64,000 nucleotides of DNA, from the NCBI GenBank assembly GCA_937860055.1, contig CALMBO010000010.1, positions 1 through 64,000 on the forward strand. The letters are read 5' to 3'. Under the pieces are notes generated by a model. It was not told the DNA's origin. It made no database searches and saw only the letters and a program-made list of their open reading frames with translations. This DNA comes from an uncultured Verrucomicrobiota bacterium. Lineage in GTDB: Bacteria > Verrucomicrobiota > Kiritimatiellia > CAIQIC01 > Lenti-01. This document shows positions 16,263 through 26,179 of this stretch, one piece after another. Position 1 is the first letter of the stretch; the number at the start of each line of letters is the position of its first letter. The translations under genes and the position numbers were made by a program.

Positions 16263-18084
16263 CGGCGCGGGTCCAGTCGTGGTCGCGGCGGCGCTTGCGT
16301 TCGGTTTCGTCGAGGAAGTACTTGCGCAGGCGGAGGACGTCGGGGGTGATCTCGACGAGTTCGTCATCGTTGATGTATTCGATGGCTTCCTCGATGGAGA
16401 GCTTGACGGCGGGGACGACGAAGAGCTTCCGGTCGGAGCCGGAGGCGCGCATGTTGGTGAGTTTCTTGCCGCGCTGGACGTTGACGACGAGGTCGTTGTC
16501 CTTGCAATGCTCGCCGACGATCTGGCCGGCGTAGCACCAGTCGCCGGGGGAGATGAAGAAGTAGCCGCGGTCCTGGAGGCCGTCGATGGCGTAGGTGACG
16601 GCCTTGCCGTCTTCCATGCTGAGGAGAACGCCGTTGAGGCGCTGGGGAATGTCGTCGCGCATGGGTTCGTAGCGGAGGAAGCGGTGGTTGATGATCGCCT
16701 CGCCGCTGGTGGCGGTGACGATCTTGGTGCGCAGGCCGATGAGGCCGCGGGTGGGGATCACGAATTCCATGACGGTGCGGCCGGCGGCGGCGTGCATGCG
16801 GGTCATGACGCCCTGGCGCTTGCCGACGTTCTCGATGACGGGGCCGGTGGTGGCGTCGGTGGTGTCCACGACGAGGGTCTCGAAGGGTTCCTGGCGGACG
16901 CCATCGATGGTGCGGACGATGACGCGGGGGCGGGAGACAGTGAGCTCGTAGCCTTCGCGGCGCATGTTTTCGATGAGGACGGCGAGGTGCAGGACGCCGC
17001 GTCCGCTGACCTTGAAGGAGCCTTCGCCGACCTCTTCGAAGGTGAGGGCAACGTCCTTCTGGGTTTCGCGGTAGAGGCGTTCGCGGATGTGGCGCGAGGT
17101 GAGGTACTTGCCGGAGGTGCCGAAGCCGGGGGAATCGTTGATGCGGAAGGTCATCGAGATCGTCGGGGCGTCGAGCGTGATGGGGTCGAGGGGCTCGGGG
17201 AACTCGACGGGGGTGAGGGTGTCGCCGATGTCGACGCCTTCGACGCCGTGGACGGCGCAGATGTCGCCGCATTCGACCTGGGCCGCCTCCTTCTGGCCGA
17301 GGCCTTCGAACGTGTAGAGCGCGCGGAGCTTGCAGGGCAGGACGCTGCGGTCCTGCTTGACGAGGGCCATGGGCAGGGTGGCGTCGAGGGTGCCGCGGCG
17401 GACGCGGCCGATGCCGATGCGGCCCGTGTAGTCCGAGTAGTCGAGGGTCGTGACCTGCATCTGAACGGGCCCTTCGAGCAGCCTGGGGGCGGGGATGTGT
17501 TCGACGATGGCGTCGAGGAGGGGGACGATGGAATCGCGCGGATCCTTGGCGAGGTCGCGGACGGCCCATCCGTCGCGTCCGGCGGCGTAGAGGATGGGAA
17601 AATCGAGCTGGTCGTGGGAGGCGCCGAGTTCGACAAAGAGATCGAAGATCTCGTTGAGGACTTCGTTGTGGCGCTCGGCGGGTTTGTCGATCTTGTTGAG
17701 GACGACAATGGGCTTGAGGCCAAGCTTGAGGGCCTTGTCGAGGACGAAGCGGGTCTGGGGCATGGGGCCTTCGGCGGCATCGACAAGAAGGAGGACGCCG
17801 TCGGCCATGTTGAGGACGCGTTCGACCTGGCCGCCGAAGTCGGCGTGGCCGGGGGTGTCGATGACGTTGATCTTGACGCCCTTGTGGCGGATGGAGACGT
17901 TCTTGGCGAGGATGGTGATGCCGCGCTCGCGCTCGAGATCGTTGCTGTCGAGGATGCAGTCCTGGGCGGCGGTTTCGCCTTCGGCGACATGGAGCTGGCG
18001 CAGGATGGCGTCAACGAGGGTGGTTTTGCCGTGGTCGACGTGGGCGATGATGGCGATGTTGCGGATGTGGGAGACGGTTTTCAT
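16258..18084 (-). CDS. typA: Translational GTPase TypA/BipA
   Basis: 608 aa, the normal length. N-terminal GTPase motifs are AHVDHGKTT (G1), RERGITI (G2 region), DTPGHADFG (G3) and NKID (G4), followed by the EF-G-like domains and the BipA-type C-terminal region. BipA acts on ribosomes and influences 50S assembly, growth at low temperature and stress responses. It lies downstream of glgP on the same strand but about 265 nt away, with repeats in between, so it probably has its own promoter. Confidence 0.96.
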   Translation of the reverse strand: MKTVSHIRNIAIIAHVDHGKTTLVDAILRQLHVAEGETAAQDCILDSNDLERERGITILAKNVSIRHKGVKINVIDTPGHADFGGQVERVLNMADGVLLLVDAAEGPMPQTRFVLDKALKLGLKPIVVLNKIDKPAERHNEVLNEIFDLFVELGASHDQLDFPILYAAGRDGWAVRDLAKDPRDSIVPLLDAIVEHIPAPRLLEGPVQMQVTTLDYSDYTGRIGIGRVRRGTLDATLPMALVKQDRSVLPCKLRALYTFEGLGQKEAAQVECGDICAVHGVEGVDIGDTLTPVEFPEPLDPITLDAPTISMTFRINDSPGFGTSGKYLTSRHIRERLYRETQKDVALTFEEVGEGSFKVSGRGVLHLAVLIENMRREGYELTVSRPRVIVRTIDGVRQEPFETLVVDTTDATTGPVIENVGKRQGVMTRMHAAAGRTVMEFVIPTRGLIGLRTKIVTATSGEAIINHRFLRYEPMRDDIPQRLNGVLLSMEDGKAVTYAIDGLQDRGYFFISPGDWCYAGQIVGEHCKDNDLVVNVQRGKKLTNMRASGSDRKLFVVPAVKLSIEEAIEYINDDELVEITPDVLRLRKYFLDETERKRRRDHDWTRAE

Positions 18085-18086
18085 GG

Positions 18087-18337
18087 GGTCCAGGGTTCAG
18101 GGTTCGGGGTTCGGGGGGCGCCGGCGGGGCGCAGGGGAAACGACAGCCGGAAAAGCGCTTCAGGCGCGGCGGCGGCCAGAAGCGTTGCGAAAGACGTCGC
18201 AAGGATAAGTCGTGACGGGTTTCATGATTCGAAGGCGGGACTATACGTCAAACGGCGGAAATGGCAAGCGCCAAGGGTTCGGGGACCAGGGTTCAGGAGA
18301 CAGCCGGAGGACTTGAAATCCTGAACCCTGAACCCCG
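18087..18337. repeat. GGTTCAG-type intergenic repeats with inverted repeat
   Basis: Tandem CAGGGTTCAGGGTTCGGGG-like heptads stand at about 18091-18113, next to the typA start. A perfect 12-bp inverted repeat, CAGGGTTCAGGA (18287-18298) and TCCTGAACCCTG (18319-18330), lies just after the glgP stop. The same units recur at 28.73-28.79 kb. The remaining sequence between typA and glgP holds no gene. The inverted repeat may protect or end the glgP message. Confidence 0.65.
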
Positions 18338-18349
18338 ACTTCCTGACTC

Positions 18350-20854
18350 CTAATCGCCGTTGACGGGGCAGGGGTGGATGTTCCAGATCTCCTTCGCATA
18401 CTCGGCGATGGTGCGATCGGTGCTGAACTTGCCTGAATTGGCGATGTTCAGGATGCACATCCGGGCCCAGCGCTCCTTGTCCTCGAAGACCTTGGAGATT
18501 TCGGCCTGGCATTGGACATAGGCATCGAACTCGGCGAGGACGAGGTAGTGGTCGCCATGGGCGAGGAGGGTGTCCCAGATGGGCTGGTAGAGGCCGGGCT
18601 GGTCGAGGTTGAAGAAATTGCTCTTGATGGCGTCGAGGACGCGGCGGACGGCGGGGTTGGAGTTGTAGACGTCCCAGGGGTTGTAGCCGGAGCGGCGGAG
18701 GTCCTCGACCTCCTCGACGGTTTTGCCGAAGAGGAAGAAGTTCTCGGCGCCGACCTCCTGGCGGATTTCGACGTTGGCGCCGTCGAGGGTGCCGACGGTC
18801 AGGGCGCCGTTGAGCTGGAACTTCATGTTGCCGGTGCCGCTGGCCTCCGTGCCGGCGGTGGAGATCTGCTCGGAGAGGTCGGCGGCGGGGATGATGCGCT
18901 CGGCGAGGGAGACGCGGTAGTCCGGCAGGAAGACGACATTCATGCGGTTGCGCATGGCGGGATCGTTGTTGACGACGAAGGCGATGTCGTTGATGAGCTT
19001 GATGATGAGCTTGGCGAGGTAGTATCCCGGCGCGGCCTTGGCGGCGAAGATGTAGGTGCGCGGCGTGAACCGGACCTGCGGATTGGACTTCAGCTCGAAG
19101 TACTGGTGCATGATGTCCATCGCGTTGAGGAGTTGGCGCTTGTACTCGTGCATGCGCTTGATCTGGACGTCGAACATGGAGTCGACGTTGACCTTGACGC
19201 CGAGTTCGCGCTGGATGAGGTCGGCGAGGCGCGCCTTGTTGTCGCGCTTGACCGCCATGACGCGCTTCTGGAAATCGGGGTCGCCGGCGAAGGCTTCGAG
19301 CTTCTTGAGCTGCGAAAGGTCCGTGATCCACCGATCGCCGATCTTTTCCGTGATGAGGTCGGCGAGGCCGGGATTGGCCTTGAGGAGCCAGCGGCGGGGG
19401 GTGATGCCGTTGGTCTTGTTGTTGAAGCGCTCGGGCCAGAGCTCGTAGAAATCCTTGAACAGGGTGGACTCGAGCAGCTTGGAGTGGAGTTCGGCGACGC
19501 CGTTGACGGAGTGGGAGCCGACGACGGCGAGGTAGGCCATCCGGACCTCGCGGACGGGGGATTCCTGGATGAGCGACATGCGGACGATGCGGTCGCTGTC
19601 GCCGGGATAGCGGGTGGCGATTTCGCGGAGGAAGCGGCGATTGATTTCGTAGATGATGAGGAGGTGGCGGGGCAGGATGCGTTCGAACAGGGCGACGAAC
19701 CAGCGTTCGAGGGCTTCGGGCATGAGGGTGTGGTTGGTGTAGCCGAAGGTGCGCACGACGATGGACCAGGCGTCGTCCCATTCGAGGTGTTCGTCGTCGA
19801 GGAGGATGCGCATGAGCTCGGCGATGGCGAGCGCCGGATGCGTATCGTTGAGCTGGATGGCGACCTTGTCGGGGAAGGCGCGGATGTCGTTTCCGTCCGC
19901 CTTGAAGCGGCGGAGGATGTCGTGGAGCGAGCAGGCGACGAAGAAATACTGCTGCTTGAATCGCAGGCTGCGGCCCTGTTCGATGTTGTCGTTCGGATAC
20001 AGCACCTTGGTGATGTTTTCCGTGAGCGTCTTGGCCTGGTAGGCCTTCATGTATTCGCCGTTGTTGAAGAAGGTGAGGTTGAACTCCTCGGTGGACTTCG
20101 CCTCCCACAGGCGCAGGTTGTTGACGGTGCGGTTGCCATAGCCGGGGACGGGAATGTCGTAGGGGATGCCGAGGACGGTGTCGTAGCCCACCCACCGGGC
20201 GTAGAGGCGCCCGTTGACCTCCTCCATGTCGACGCGGCCGCCGAAGTGGACTTCGAACTGCGATTCGGGGCGCTCGATTTCCCACGGGTTTCCGAAACGG
20301 AGCCAGTTGTCGGGTTCCTCGACCTGGTAGCCGTTCTTGATGGTTTGCCGGAAGATGCCGTAGTCGTAGCGGACGCCATAGCCGTAGCCGGGGAGCTGGA
20401 GGGTGGCCAGCGAATCGAGGAAGCAGGCCGCCAGCCGGCCGAGGCCGCCGTTGCCGAGGCCGGCGTCCCGCTCGAGATCGCGAAGGAAATCCCAGGAGAG
20501 CCCGAGTTCCGACATGGCCTGGCGGACGTTGTCGTCGAGCTGGAGGTTGATGACGTTGTTGCCCATGGCGCGGCCGATGAGGTATTCCATGGAGAGGTAG
20601 TAGGCGCGCTTGGCACTGGTCTTGTGGTAGGTGACGGAGGTGCGGATCCAGCCGTCGACAAGGCGGTCGCGGATGGCGAGGGCGAGGGCGTAGTAGCGGT
20701 CGTGGTCGGTGGCGGAGAATTCGTCCTTGGCGAGGGAATACTTCAGGTGGTTCAGGTAGCTGGCCTTGATGGCCTCGACGGAATTGAGCTTCTTCCCGTT
20801 GGAGGGGGCATCCGCCGGGGGGGCGATCGTCGTTTGTTTTCCGTTGGTGCTCAT
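18350..20854 (-). CDS. glgP: Glycogen/starch phosphorylase
   Basis: 834 aa, full length for the GT35 family. Recognisable elements include GNGGLGRLAACFLDSL near the N-terminal third, NDTHPA, and the pyridoxal-phosphate lysine region EASGTGNMKFQLNGA followed by TLDGANVEI. The enzyme releases glucose-1-phosphate from alpha-1,4-glucans in the cytoplasm. No other glycogen genes are nearby. The start ATG at 20854 faces a glycosyltransferase gene across about 150 nt, so the two promoters probably lie there. Confidence 0.96.
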   Translation of the reverse strand: MSTNGKQTTIAPPADAPSNGKKLNSVEAIKASYLNHLKYSLAKDEFSATDHDRYYALALAIRDRLVDGWIRTSVTYHKTSAKRAYYLSMEYLIGRAMGNNVINLQLDDNVRQAMSELGLSWDFLRDLERDAGLGNGGLGRLAACFLDSLATLQLPGYGYGVRYDYGIFRQTIKNGYQVEEPDNWLRFGNPWEIERPESQFEVHFGGRVDMEEVNGRLYARWVGYDTVLGIPYDIPVPGYGNRTVNNLRLWEAKSTEEFNLTFFNNGEYMKAYQAKTLTENITKVLYPNDNIEQGRSLRFKQQYFFVACSLHDILRRFKADGNDIRAFPDKVAIQLNDTHPALAIAELMRILLDDEHLEWDDAWSIVVRTFGYTNHTLMPEALERWFVALFERILPRHLLIIYEINRRFLREIATRYPGDSDRIVRMSLIQESPVREVRMAYLAVVGSHSVNGVAELHSKLLESTLFKDFYELWPERFNNKTNGITPRRWLLKANPGLADLITEKIGDRWITDLSQLKKLEAFAGDPDFQKRVMAVKRDNKARLADLIQRELGVKVNVDSMFDVQIKRMHEYKRQLLNAMDIMHQYFELKSNPQVRFTPRTYIFAAKAAPGYYLAKLIIKLINDIAFVVNNDPAMRNRMNVVFLPDYRVSLAERIIPAADLSEQISTAGTEASGTGNMKFQLNGALTVGTLDGANVEIRQEVGAENFFLFGKTVEEVEDLRRSGYNPWDVYNSNPAVRRVLDAIKSNFFNLDQPGLYQPIWDTLLAHGDHYLVLAEFDAYVQCQAEISKVFEDKERWARMCILNIANSGKFSTDRTIAEYAKEIWNIHPCPVNGD

Positions 20855-21008
20855 CGATGGACTCCTGGATTGCCTGGCGGCGCCCGCAGAGGGGGTAGAC
20901 CGTTTCGCGCATCGTATGGGGTGGGGTGGATGGGGTCAAGAAAACAACGTGGACGAGGGGAGTTTTCCCGCGTGCATAATCCCTGGGGTGTGGATAGGAT
21001 ATCCCGGC

Positions 21009-21947
21009 ATGAGCGATCCGCTGGTCAGTGTGTGCATCGGGGCCTACAACCGGAAGGACTATGTCCGGGAATGCCTGGATTCCGCGCTGGCGCAGACCTG
21101 GCCAAGAAAGGAAATCGTCGTGGTGGACGATGCTTCCACGGATGGAACGCGCGAGATCCTGCAGTCCTACGGGGATTCCATCCGGTTGATCCTGCGGGAC
21201 CGGAATTCGGGGATCTGTCCGGTCACGCGCAACCAGGCCGCTGCGGCCGCGACGGGCGAATACGTGGCATTCCTGGATTCGGACGATGTGTGGCATCCCG
21301 AAAAACTGTCCCGGCAGGTGGCCTTCATGGAGGCGCATCCGGACACCCCCCTGTGCCACACCTTGTGCCATGTGATCGATGAACGGTCGCGGGTGGTCGG
21401 GATCCGGCATGGCGAGGGGGGCGTGCCGGCGACAGGGATGATCTTCGAGCAACTGCTGGACCACTGCTGGATCACGATTTCGACGGTCATGGCGCGCCGG
21501 ACGCTTTTCGATGAAATCGGCTGGTTCTGCGAGGAGGAGGAAACCGGAATCATCGGAGAGGACCAGGATTTCTTCCTGCGGGTGGCCCGCCGGCATTCCA
21601 TCGGATTGATTCCGGAAGTGCTGGCGGGATATCGGAAGGCTCCGGCCGGGGTTTCGCGGGACAAATGGAAGGCCACGCCAGAGTCCCAGCCGTTCAATGA
21701 GATTCTGATCCGGCGCCGGCAGATATGGGGCGGCGTGGTGCCGAAAAGCCGGGTGATCCGCGCGCACAGCGATGCCTGCCTCGCCAATGCCTCCCACTGG
21801 CGTGCGCGCGGGGAGGGGCGGCGGTCGCTGTACTTCTGCCGCCGGGGGCTCCTGCACGATCCGCTGAATGGCCGTTTGTGGGAAGAGGCGGGGCGGACAT
21901 TGGTCCGGATCGCGTTTCCCCGCCGGGAAGCCGGGGCGGAGGCGTGA
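21009..21947 (+). CDS. Family 2 glycosyltransferase
   Basis: 312 aa from the ATG at 21009 (GGATAGG about 10 nt upstream). A GT-A fold is evident: VSVCIGAYNRKDYVRECLDS, VVDDASTDGT, and the metal-binding FLDSDDVW; EDQDFFLRVAR resembles the catalytic-base region. It adds a sugar from a nucleotide-sugar donor, probably at the cytoplasmic membrane face during surface glycan synthesis. No transmembrane segment is seen. The stop overlaps the start of the next glycosyltransferase by one base, which points to a joint pathway. Confidence 0.88.
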   Translation: MSDPLVSVCIGAYNRKDYVRECLDSALAQTWPRKEIVVVDDASTDGTREILQSYGDSIRLILRDRNSGICPVTRNQAAAAATGEYVAFLDSDDVWHPEKLSRQVAFMEAHPDTPLCHTLCHVIDERSRVVGIRHGEGGVPATGMIFEQLLDHCWITISTVMARRTLFDEIGWFCEEEETGIIGEDQDFFLRVARRHSIGLIPEVLAGYRKAPAGVSRDKWKATPESQPFNEILIRRRQIWGGVVPKSRVIRAHSDACLANASHWRARGEGRRSLYFCRRGLLHDPLNGRLWEEAGRTLVRIAFPRREAGAEA

Positions 21948-23011
21948 TGCCGGGGGATTTCATGCAGGTGGTGGATTACCGGCCCCGGGGATTCTCCCCC
22001 CATTCGGGCCTGGCTCCTCTGGTGGAGTTGCTCGGGGCGGACGCCTTGTATTTTTCGGCGGCGTGGGAGCGGCTGCAGAACCGCAGCTGGACGGCCGGGA
22101 ATGCGCTGCGGCAGTGGGGGATCCGATATTACGGGTCGGCTTGGAATGCATTGGTTCCGTGGCGGGACGAGGCGCGAATCCTGCGGGCGCTGCCGCGGAG
22201 CGAGGAGCCGTATCCCGTGCATTTCACATGGGGCGAGTTCGCGGCGCCGAAAGGGGTTGATCCCTACCATCGCCGGGGGGCGCGGGTGGTGGTGGGCGTG
22301 CATTGCAGCGCGCGGCGGTGGGATTCCGTCTGGCTGCGCCCGGACGGCTATGCGCAGGCCGACATGGTTGTGCTGACGTCGGAAAGCCAGCGGCCTTTTG
22401 TGGCGCGCGCGGTGCCGGCGGAACGGATCCGCACGATTCCGCACGGGGTGGTCGCCGCCCATTTCACGCCGCCGGAACGAAGGGAGCCGCGGGACGGCAG
22501 GTTCCGGATGTTCATGCTGGGCGACACCGAGCGCGACCATGAATTCGCCGCGCAAGTGGCGGCCCGGCTGCCGGCGGAGAAATTCGAGTGGCGCATCCGG
22601 ACGGTCTCGCACGAGAAGTCGCTCTACGCCGGCATTCCCTGCGCGAACCTGCTGCCGCGGCTGGCGGATGAGGAGATGCTGGAGGAATACCGGCAGGCAG
22701 ACGTGCTGGCGATGCCCATGCTCGACAGCGCGGCCAACAACGTGATCCTCGAAAGCATGGCGTGCGGGACGCCGGTGATGGTGAACCGCGTCGGCGGGGT
22801 GCCGGAATACGTGGATTCGGCGTGCAACTTCATTATGAGCAACGATCGCAGCGTGGACGAATGGGTCGGGAAGCTGCTGTGGCTGGAAAAGAACCGCGAG
22901 GTGGCGGAGCGCCTGCGCCCGGCCGCGCGGGCGTGGGCGGAGCGGTTCGACTGGAAGGTCATCGCGGAACAATATCGCGCGATGTACCGGGACGTGCTGG
23001 CGCGCGGGTGA
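21947..23011 (+). CDS. GT4-like (GT-B) glycosyltransferase
   Basis: 354 aa, start ATG at 21947 sharing a base with the upstream stop. The C-terminal half is a glycosyltransferase group 1 domain: IPHGV, a core ending in NNVILESMACGTPVMVNRVGG, with the retaining-enzyme E-x7-E-like arrangement near ESMACGTPV, then EYVDS. The N-terminal half is less conserved. It likely works with the preceding GT2 enzyme on the same glycan. Donor and acceptor cannot be deduced. Confidence 0.82.
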   Translation: MPGDFMQVVDYRPRGFSPHSGLAPLVELLGADALYFSAAWERLQNRSWTAGNALRQWGIRYYGSAWNALVPWRDEARILRALPRSEEPYPVHFTWGEFAAPKGVDPYHRRGARVVVGVHCSARRWDSVWLRPDGYAQADMVVLTSESQRPFVARAVPAERIRTIPHGVVAAHFTPPERREPRDGRFRMFMLGDTERDHEFAAQVAARLPAEKFEWRIRTVSHEKSLYAGIPCANLLPRLADEEMLEEYRQADVLAMPMLDSAANNVILESMACGTPVMVNRVGGVPEYVDSACNFIMSNDRSVDEWVGKLLWLEKNREVAERLRPAARAWAERFDWKVIAEQYRAMYRDVLARG

Positions 23012-23018
23012 TGGCGGG

Positions 23019-23939
23019 ATGAACGCCTTGCGGGGGCATTTCACGGGCTTGCGGCCGGGCGCAATCCTTGCCGTTTGGGTTCTGGCGGCCGGTTGTTGGC
23101 TCTCCGGACTGGCCGGGCCATTGGCCGGCGAAGGTGGACGTCCGGAGAGAACCGCTCTGTGGCCTCCCGCTTCTCTTCCGGCGGGGGAGGGATTCCCGGA
23201 GAACGCCTATGTCTCGGTCTACCGGCCGTCGCATCCCAATGGAACCGCTGTCGTGATCTGCCCCGGAGGGGGCTATGGCGCGCTGAATCTGGACATCGAA
23301 GGCCATGAAACCGCCCGCTGGCTGGACCGGAATGGAATCGTCGGAGTCGTTCTGGAATACCGTCTGCCCCATGGCGATCCCTCCATCCCCCTGAGGGATG
23401 CGCGCCAGGCCATTCGTTTCGTCCGTGCGCATGCGGCGGAATGGAGCGTGCATCCGGATCGGGTGGGCGTCCTGGGTTTTTCCGCCGGCGGGCATCTGGC
23501 ATCCATGGCGGCCATCCTGGAAGAGGAGAAGGCGGCACCGGGATCCGGTTCCGGGATGGAGGGGTCCGGCCGGCCGGATTTCGCCGTTCTCGTCTATCCC
23601 CTGATATCGATGGGCTCTTTCACCGATGCCGGATCCCGGCAGAACCTCCTGGGCCTCTCTCCTTCCGCGGAGCGGATCGAGGCGTATTCCACCCACCGCC
23701 ATGTCACGTCCGGATCGCCTCCTGTATTTTTGGTCCATGCCCGGGACGATCGGATTGTTCCCGTGGAGAACAGCTGGCTCATGCTCGAATCCATCAAGGC
23801 CCGGGGGGTGCCGGCGGCCTTGTGCGAATTCCCGGCCGGCGGACACGGGCTTGGATATGGCGGATCCCTCTGGGAGGAGTGGCAGGGCCGGGCGCTGATA
23901 TGGATGCGGCGCCAGGGGTTCGTCCGCGGGGAGCCCTGA
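23019..23939 (+). CDS. Exported alpha/beta-hydrolase (esterase)
   Basis: 306 aa. The N-terminus has a basic start and hydrophobic stretch up to about residue 30 (signal peptide or anchor). The fold is an acetyl-esterase-type alpha/beta-hydrolase: CPGGGYGALN oxyanion region, nucleophile elbow GFSAGG, an acid-residue loop ARDDRIVPVENS, and a histidine loop GGHGLGYGG, so the triad is complete. Members often deacetylate carbohydrates. It sits between two glycosyltransferases and an acyltransferase, which suggests editing of an acylated surface glycan or degradation of external polysaccharide. Confidence 0.82.
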   Translation: MNALRGHFTGLRPGAILAVWVLAAGCWLSGLAGPLAGEGGRPERTALWPPASLPAGEGFPENAYVSVYRPSHPNGTAVVICPGGGYGALNLDIEGHETARWLDRNGIVGVVLEYRLPHGDPSIPLRDARQAIRFVRAHAAEWSVHPDRVGVLGFSAGGHLASMAAILEEEKAAPGSGSGMEGSGRPDFAVLVYPLISMGSFTDAGSRQNLLGLSPSAERIEAYSTHRHVTSGSPPVFLVHARDDRIVPVENSWLMLESIKARGVPAALCEFPAGGHGLGYGGSLWEEWQGRALIWMRRQGFVRGEP

Positions 23940-24013
23940 TTCCCGCTGCCTGGCGGGAATTCCGCGAATTGGAATTGCATCCGTCCTCCCGCTGGTGACA
24001 ATATCCCTCCGGC

Positions 24014-25120
24014 ATGGAAGCGACTCGGCAACAAATCGTTCCGCTGACCAGCGTCCGGATTTTTGCCGCGGTCTTCGTGGTGATCTATCACTACGGGCGG
24101 AATGTCTGGCCGTTTGCGGAGGGCTGGCTCCATCGGGTGATGTCGTGCGCGGGCTCTTCGGTCGCCTTTTTCTTTTTCCTGTCCGGCTATATTTTGGCGC
24201 ATGCGTATCGGGGATATGACTGGCAGGCGCCGGGAAAGCTGGGGAAGTATTATGCGGCCCGCGTGGCGAGGATATACCCCGTCTATTTCGCGGCGCTGGC
24301 GGCGACCTTCCTGCTGGAGGGATCCGGTGTCTATTGGGACCGGATATCGGCCGTGGATGCCGCCGTGACATTGCAGGTGCATCTGGGGCTGTTGCAGTCA
24401 TGGTTGCCGGATTATGTCTACCGGCTGAATGTCCCGGGGTGGTCCCTGTCGGTGGAGGCGAGCTTCTATCTGCTGTTTCCCCTGGTGGTTTCCCGCCTGA
24501 TGTCGTTGCGCCGTTCCGCCGCGCTGGCCGGTTTCTGCGGAATCTATATCGTCTCGCAGTCGGTCCTGGCCCTGGCGCGGTGCGTGGTCTGGAAGGACTG
24601 GTTCATGTCGAGCGAAATGATCCACCATCTGCTGATGTATCACCCTTTGGTCTATTGGCCGGTGTTCCTGATGGGCATGCTGTCGTTCCGTTTCATGGAG
24701 GCTGTTCCCGGGAAGTCCGCACTGGCGCCGGCGGCGATGGGGGGGCTGTCGGTCCTGGCGGTCGGCGGCATGGGCCTGTTGTCCTACTGGGCGGATGAGC
24801 GCCTGAACTACAGCATCCATGTGGGGATGCTGGCCCCGCTGTACGGGCTGCTGATCTATTCGCTGCGGGAGCCCCGCAACGGGCTCGCGCGCGTGCTGTC
24901 CACCCGGTGGCTTTCCTATTTCGGAGAGGCGAGCTACAGCGTGTACATCCTGCAGCTTCCGCTGTATCTGGTCTGGCTGCGCCTCGGCATGTCTCCGGAG
25001 GGCTCGGGCTGGGTGTTCTGCCTGTATCTGGCCTCCCTGCTGGCCATTTCCGGTCTGTTGTTCCGATGGTATGAGACTCCATTGCGCCGATGGATCCGCG
25101 GCGCCGCGGCGCGCGGGTGA
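24014..25120 (+). CDS. Acyltransferase 3 (OafA/YrhL-like) membrane protein
   Basis: 368 aa, many hydrophobic helices. The N-terminus TSVRIFAAVFVVIYHYGRN matches the family's R-x10-H motif, in which Arg and His near the first helix are needed for acyl transfer; SGYILAHAY and NVPGWSLSVEASFYLLFP are the next conserved blocks. Such enzymes O-acylate surface glycans or lipids at the inner membrane. It closes the glycan-type cluster, and its stop overlaps the following permease start (ATGA), although that gene belongs to a different function. Confidence 0.88.
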   Translation: MEATRQQIVPLTSVRIFAAVFVVIYHYGRNVWPFAEGWLHRVMSCAGSSVAFFFFLSGYILAHAYRGYDWQAPGKLGKYYAARVARIYPVYFAALAATFLLEGSGVYWDRISAVDAAVTLQVHLGLLQSWLPDYVYRLNVPGWSLSVEASFYLLFPLVVSRLMSLRRSAALAGFCGIYIVSQSVLALARCVVWKDWFMSSEMIHHLLMYHPLVYWPVFLMGMLSFRFMEAVPGKSALAPAAMGGLSVLAVGGMGLLSYWADERLNYSIHVGMLAPLYGLLIYSLREPRNGLARVLSTRWLSYFGEASYSVYILQLPLYLVWLRLGMSPEGSGWVFCLYLASLLAISGLLFRWYETPLRRWIRGAAARG

Positions 25121-26157
25121 TGGAACGGCTGGACTATTTCCTGAGGCGCCTTCTGCTGATGGTGCCGACGTTCCTCGGGATCACCTTCGTCTGTTTCGCG
25201 TTGTGCCAGGTGGTGCCCGGCGGCCCGGTGGAGCAGGCTCTGGCGAAAATGCGCGGGATGGGGGCGGCGGAGGCGGGGCGCAGCCCCCACGCCGGCGCGG
25301 CGGTTTCCGCGGAACAGCGGCAGGCGCTGGAGGCGCATTTCGGTTTCGACCAGCCGGTCCTGCGGCGCTATTGGAATTGGCTGGTCCGGGACAAGATGGG
25401 GCTGGCCGCGCGGTCCTACAAGTATCCGAACAAGACCGTCGGGCAATTGATCGTGGATCGGTTCCGGATCTCGCTGGTGTTCGGGATCTCGGGGTTCGTG
25501 CTGACCTACCTGATCTGCATTCCGCTGGGGATCGCGAAGGCGCTCCGGCACGGGAGCGTCTTCGACGCGGCCAGCAGCATCGTGGTGTTCGTCGGCTACG
25601 CCATTCCGGCGTTCGCGTTCGGCATGCTGCTGAAGATGCTGTTCGCGGGGACGGGGGAGGGGTTCTGGGACCTCCTGCCGGCGGCGGGCGTGGTCTCGGT
25701 GGACTACGAGCTGCTGTCGCCCTGGGGAAAGTTCAAGGATCTGGCGGCGCATTTCGTCCTGCCGGTGTCGTGCTACGTGATCGGCAATTTCGCGGTGCTG
25801 ACCCTGTTGATGAAAAACTCGCTGCTGGAGCAGATCGGACAGGACTACATGCGGACGGTGCTGGCCAAGGGCGGCAGCCTCCGGCGGGCGGTCTGGGGCC
25901 ATGCCCTCCGCAACGCGCTGATTCCCATCGCAACGGGATTCGGGGGCGTGCTGGGCCTCCTGTTCGCCGGATCGGTGCTGATCGAAAAGGTCTTTGAAAT
26001 CCCCGGCATGGGGCGGCTGAGCCTCGATGCCATCGTGAGCCGGGACTACATGGTGTTCATGGGGATCCTGGCCGCGACATCGGTGCTGGGGCTGCTGGGG
26101 CGGCTCCTGTCCGACGCGTGCTACCTGCTGATCGATCCGCGGATCCAGTTCGATTGA
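25120..26157 (+). CDS. yejB: YejB/OppB-type ABC transporter permease
   Basis: 345 aa from the ATG at 25120 overlapping the upstream stop. First helix LLLMVPTFLGITFVCFAL followed by QVVPGGPVEQ, then the loop HFGFDQPVLRRYWNWL, the typical YejB/DppB order. The cytoplasmic EAA-like loop is in QDYMRTVLAKGGSLRRAVWGHALRNAL and the C-terminus has GLLFAGSVLIEKVFEIPG. It should form a heterodimeric inner-membrane channel with the downstream YejE-type permease for peptide-like solutes. No binding protein or ATPase gene is adjacent. Confidence 0.88.
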   Translation: MERLDYFLRRLLLMVPTFLGITFVCFALCQVVPGGPVEQALAKMRGMGAAEAGRSPHAGAAVSAEQRQALEAHFGFDQPVLRRYWNWLVRDKMGLAARSYKYPNKTVGQLIVDRFRISLVFGISGFVLTYLICIPLGIAKALRHGSVFDAASSIVVFVGYAIPAFAFGMLLKMLFAGTGEGFWDLLPAAGVVSVDYELLSPWGKFKDLAAHFVLPVSCYVIGNFAVLTLLMKNSLLEQIGQDYMRTVLAKGGSLRRAVWGHALRNALIPIATGFGGVLGLLFAGSVLIEKVFEIPGMGRLSLDAIVSRDYMVFMGILAATSVLGLLGRLLSDACYLLIDPRIQFD

Positions 26158-26179
26158 GCCAAACAGCCATGAATCCTCA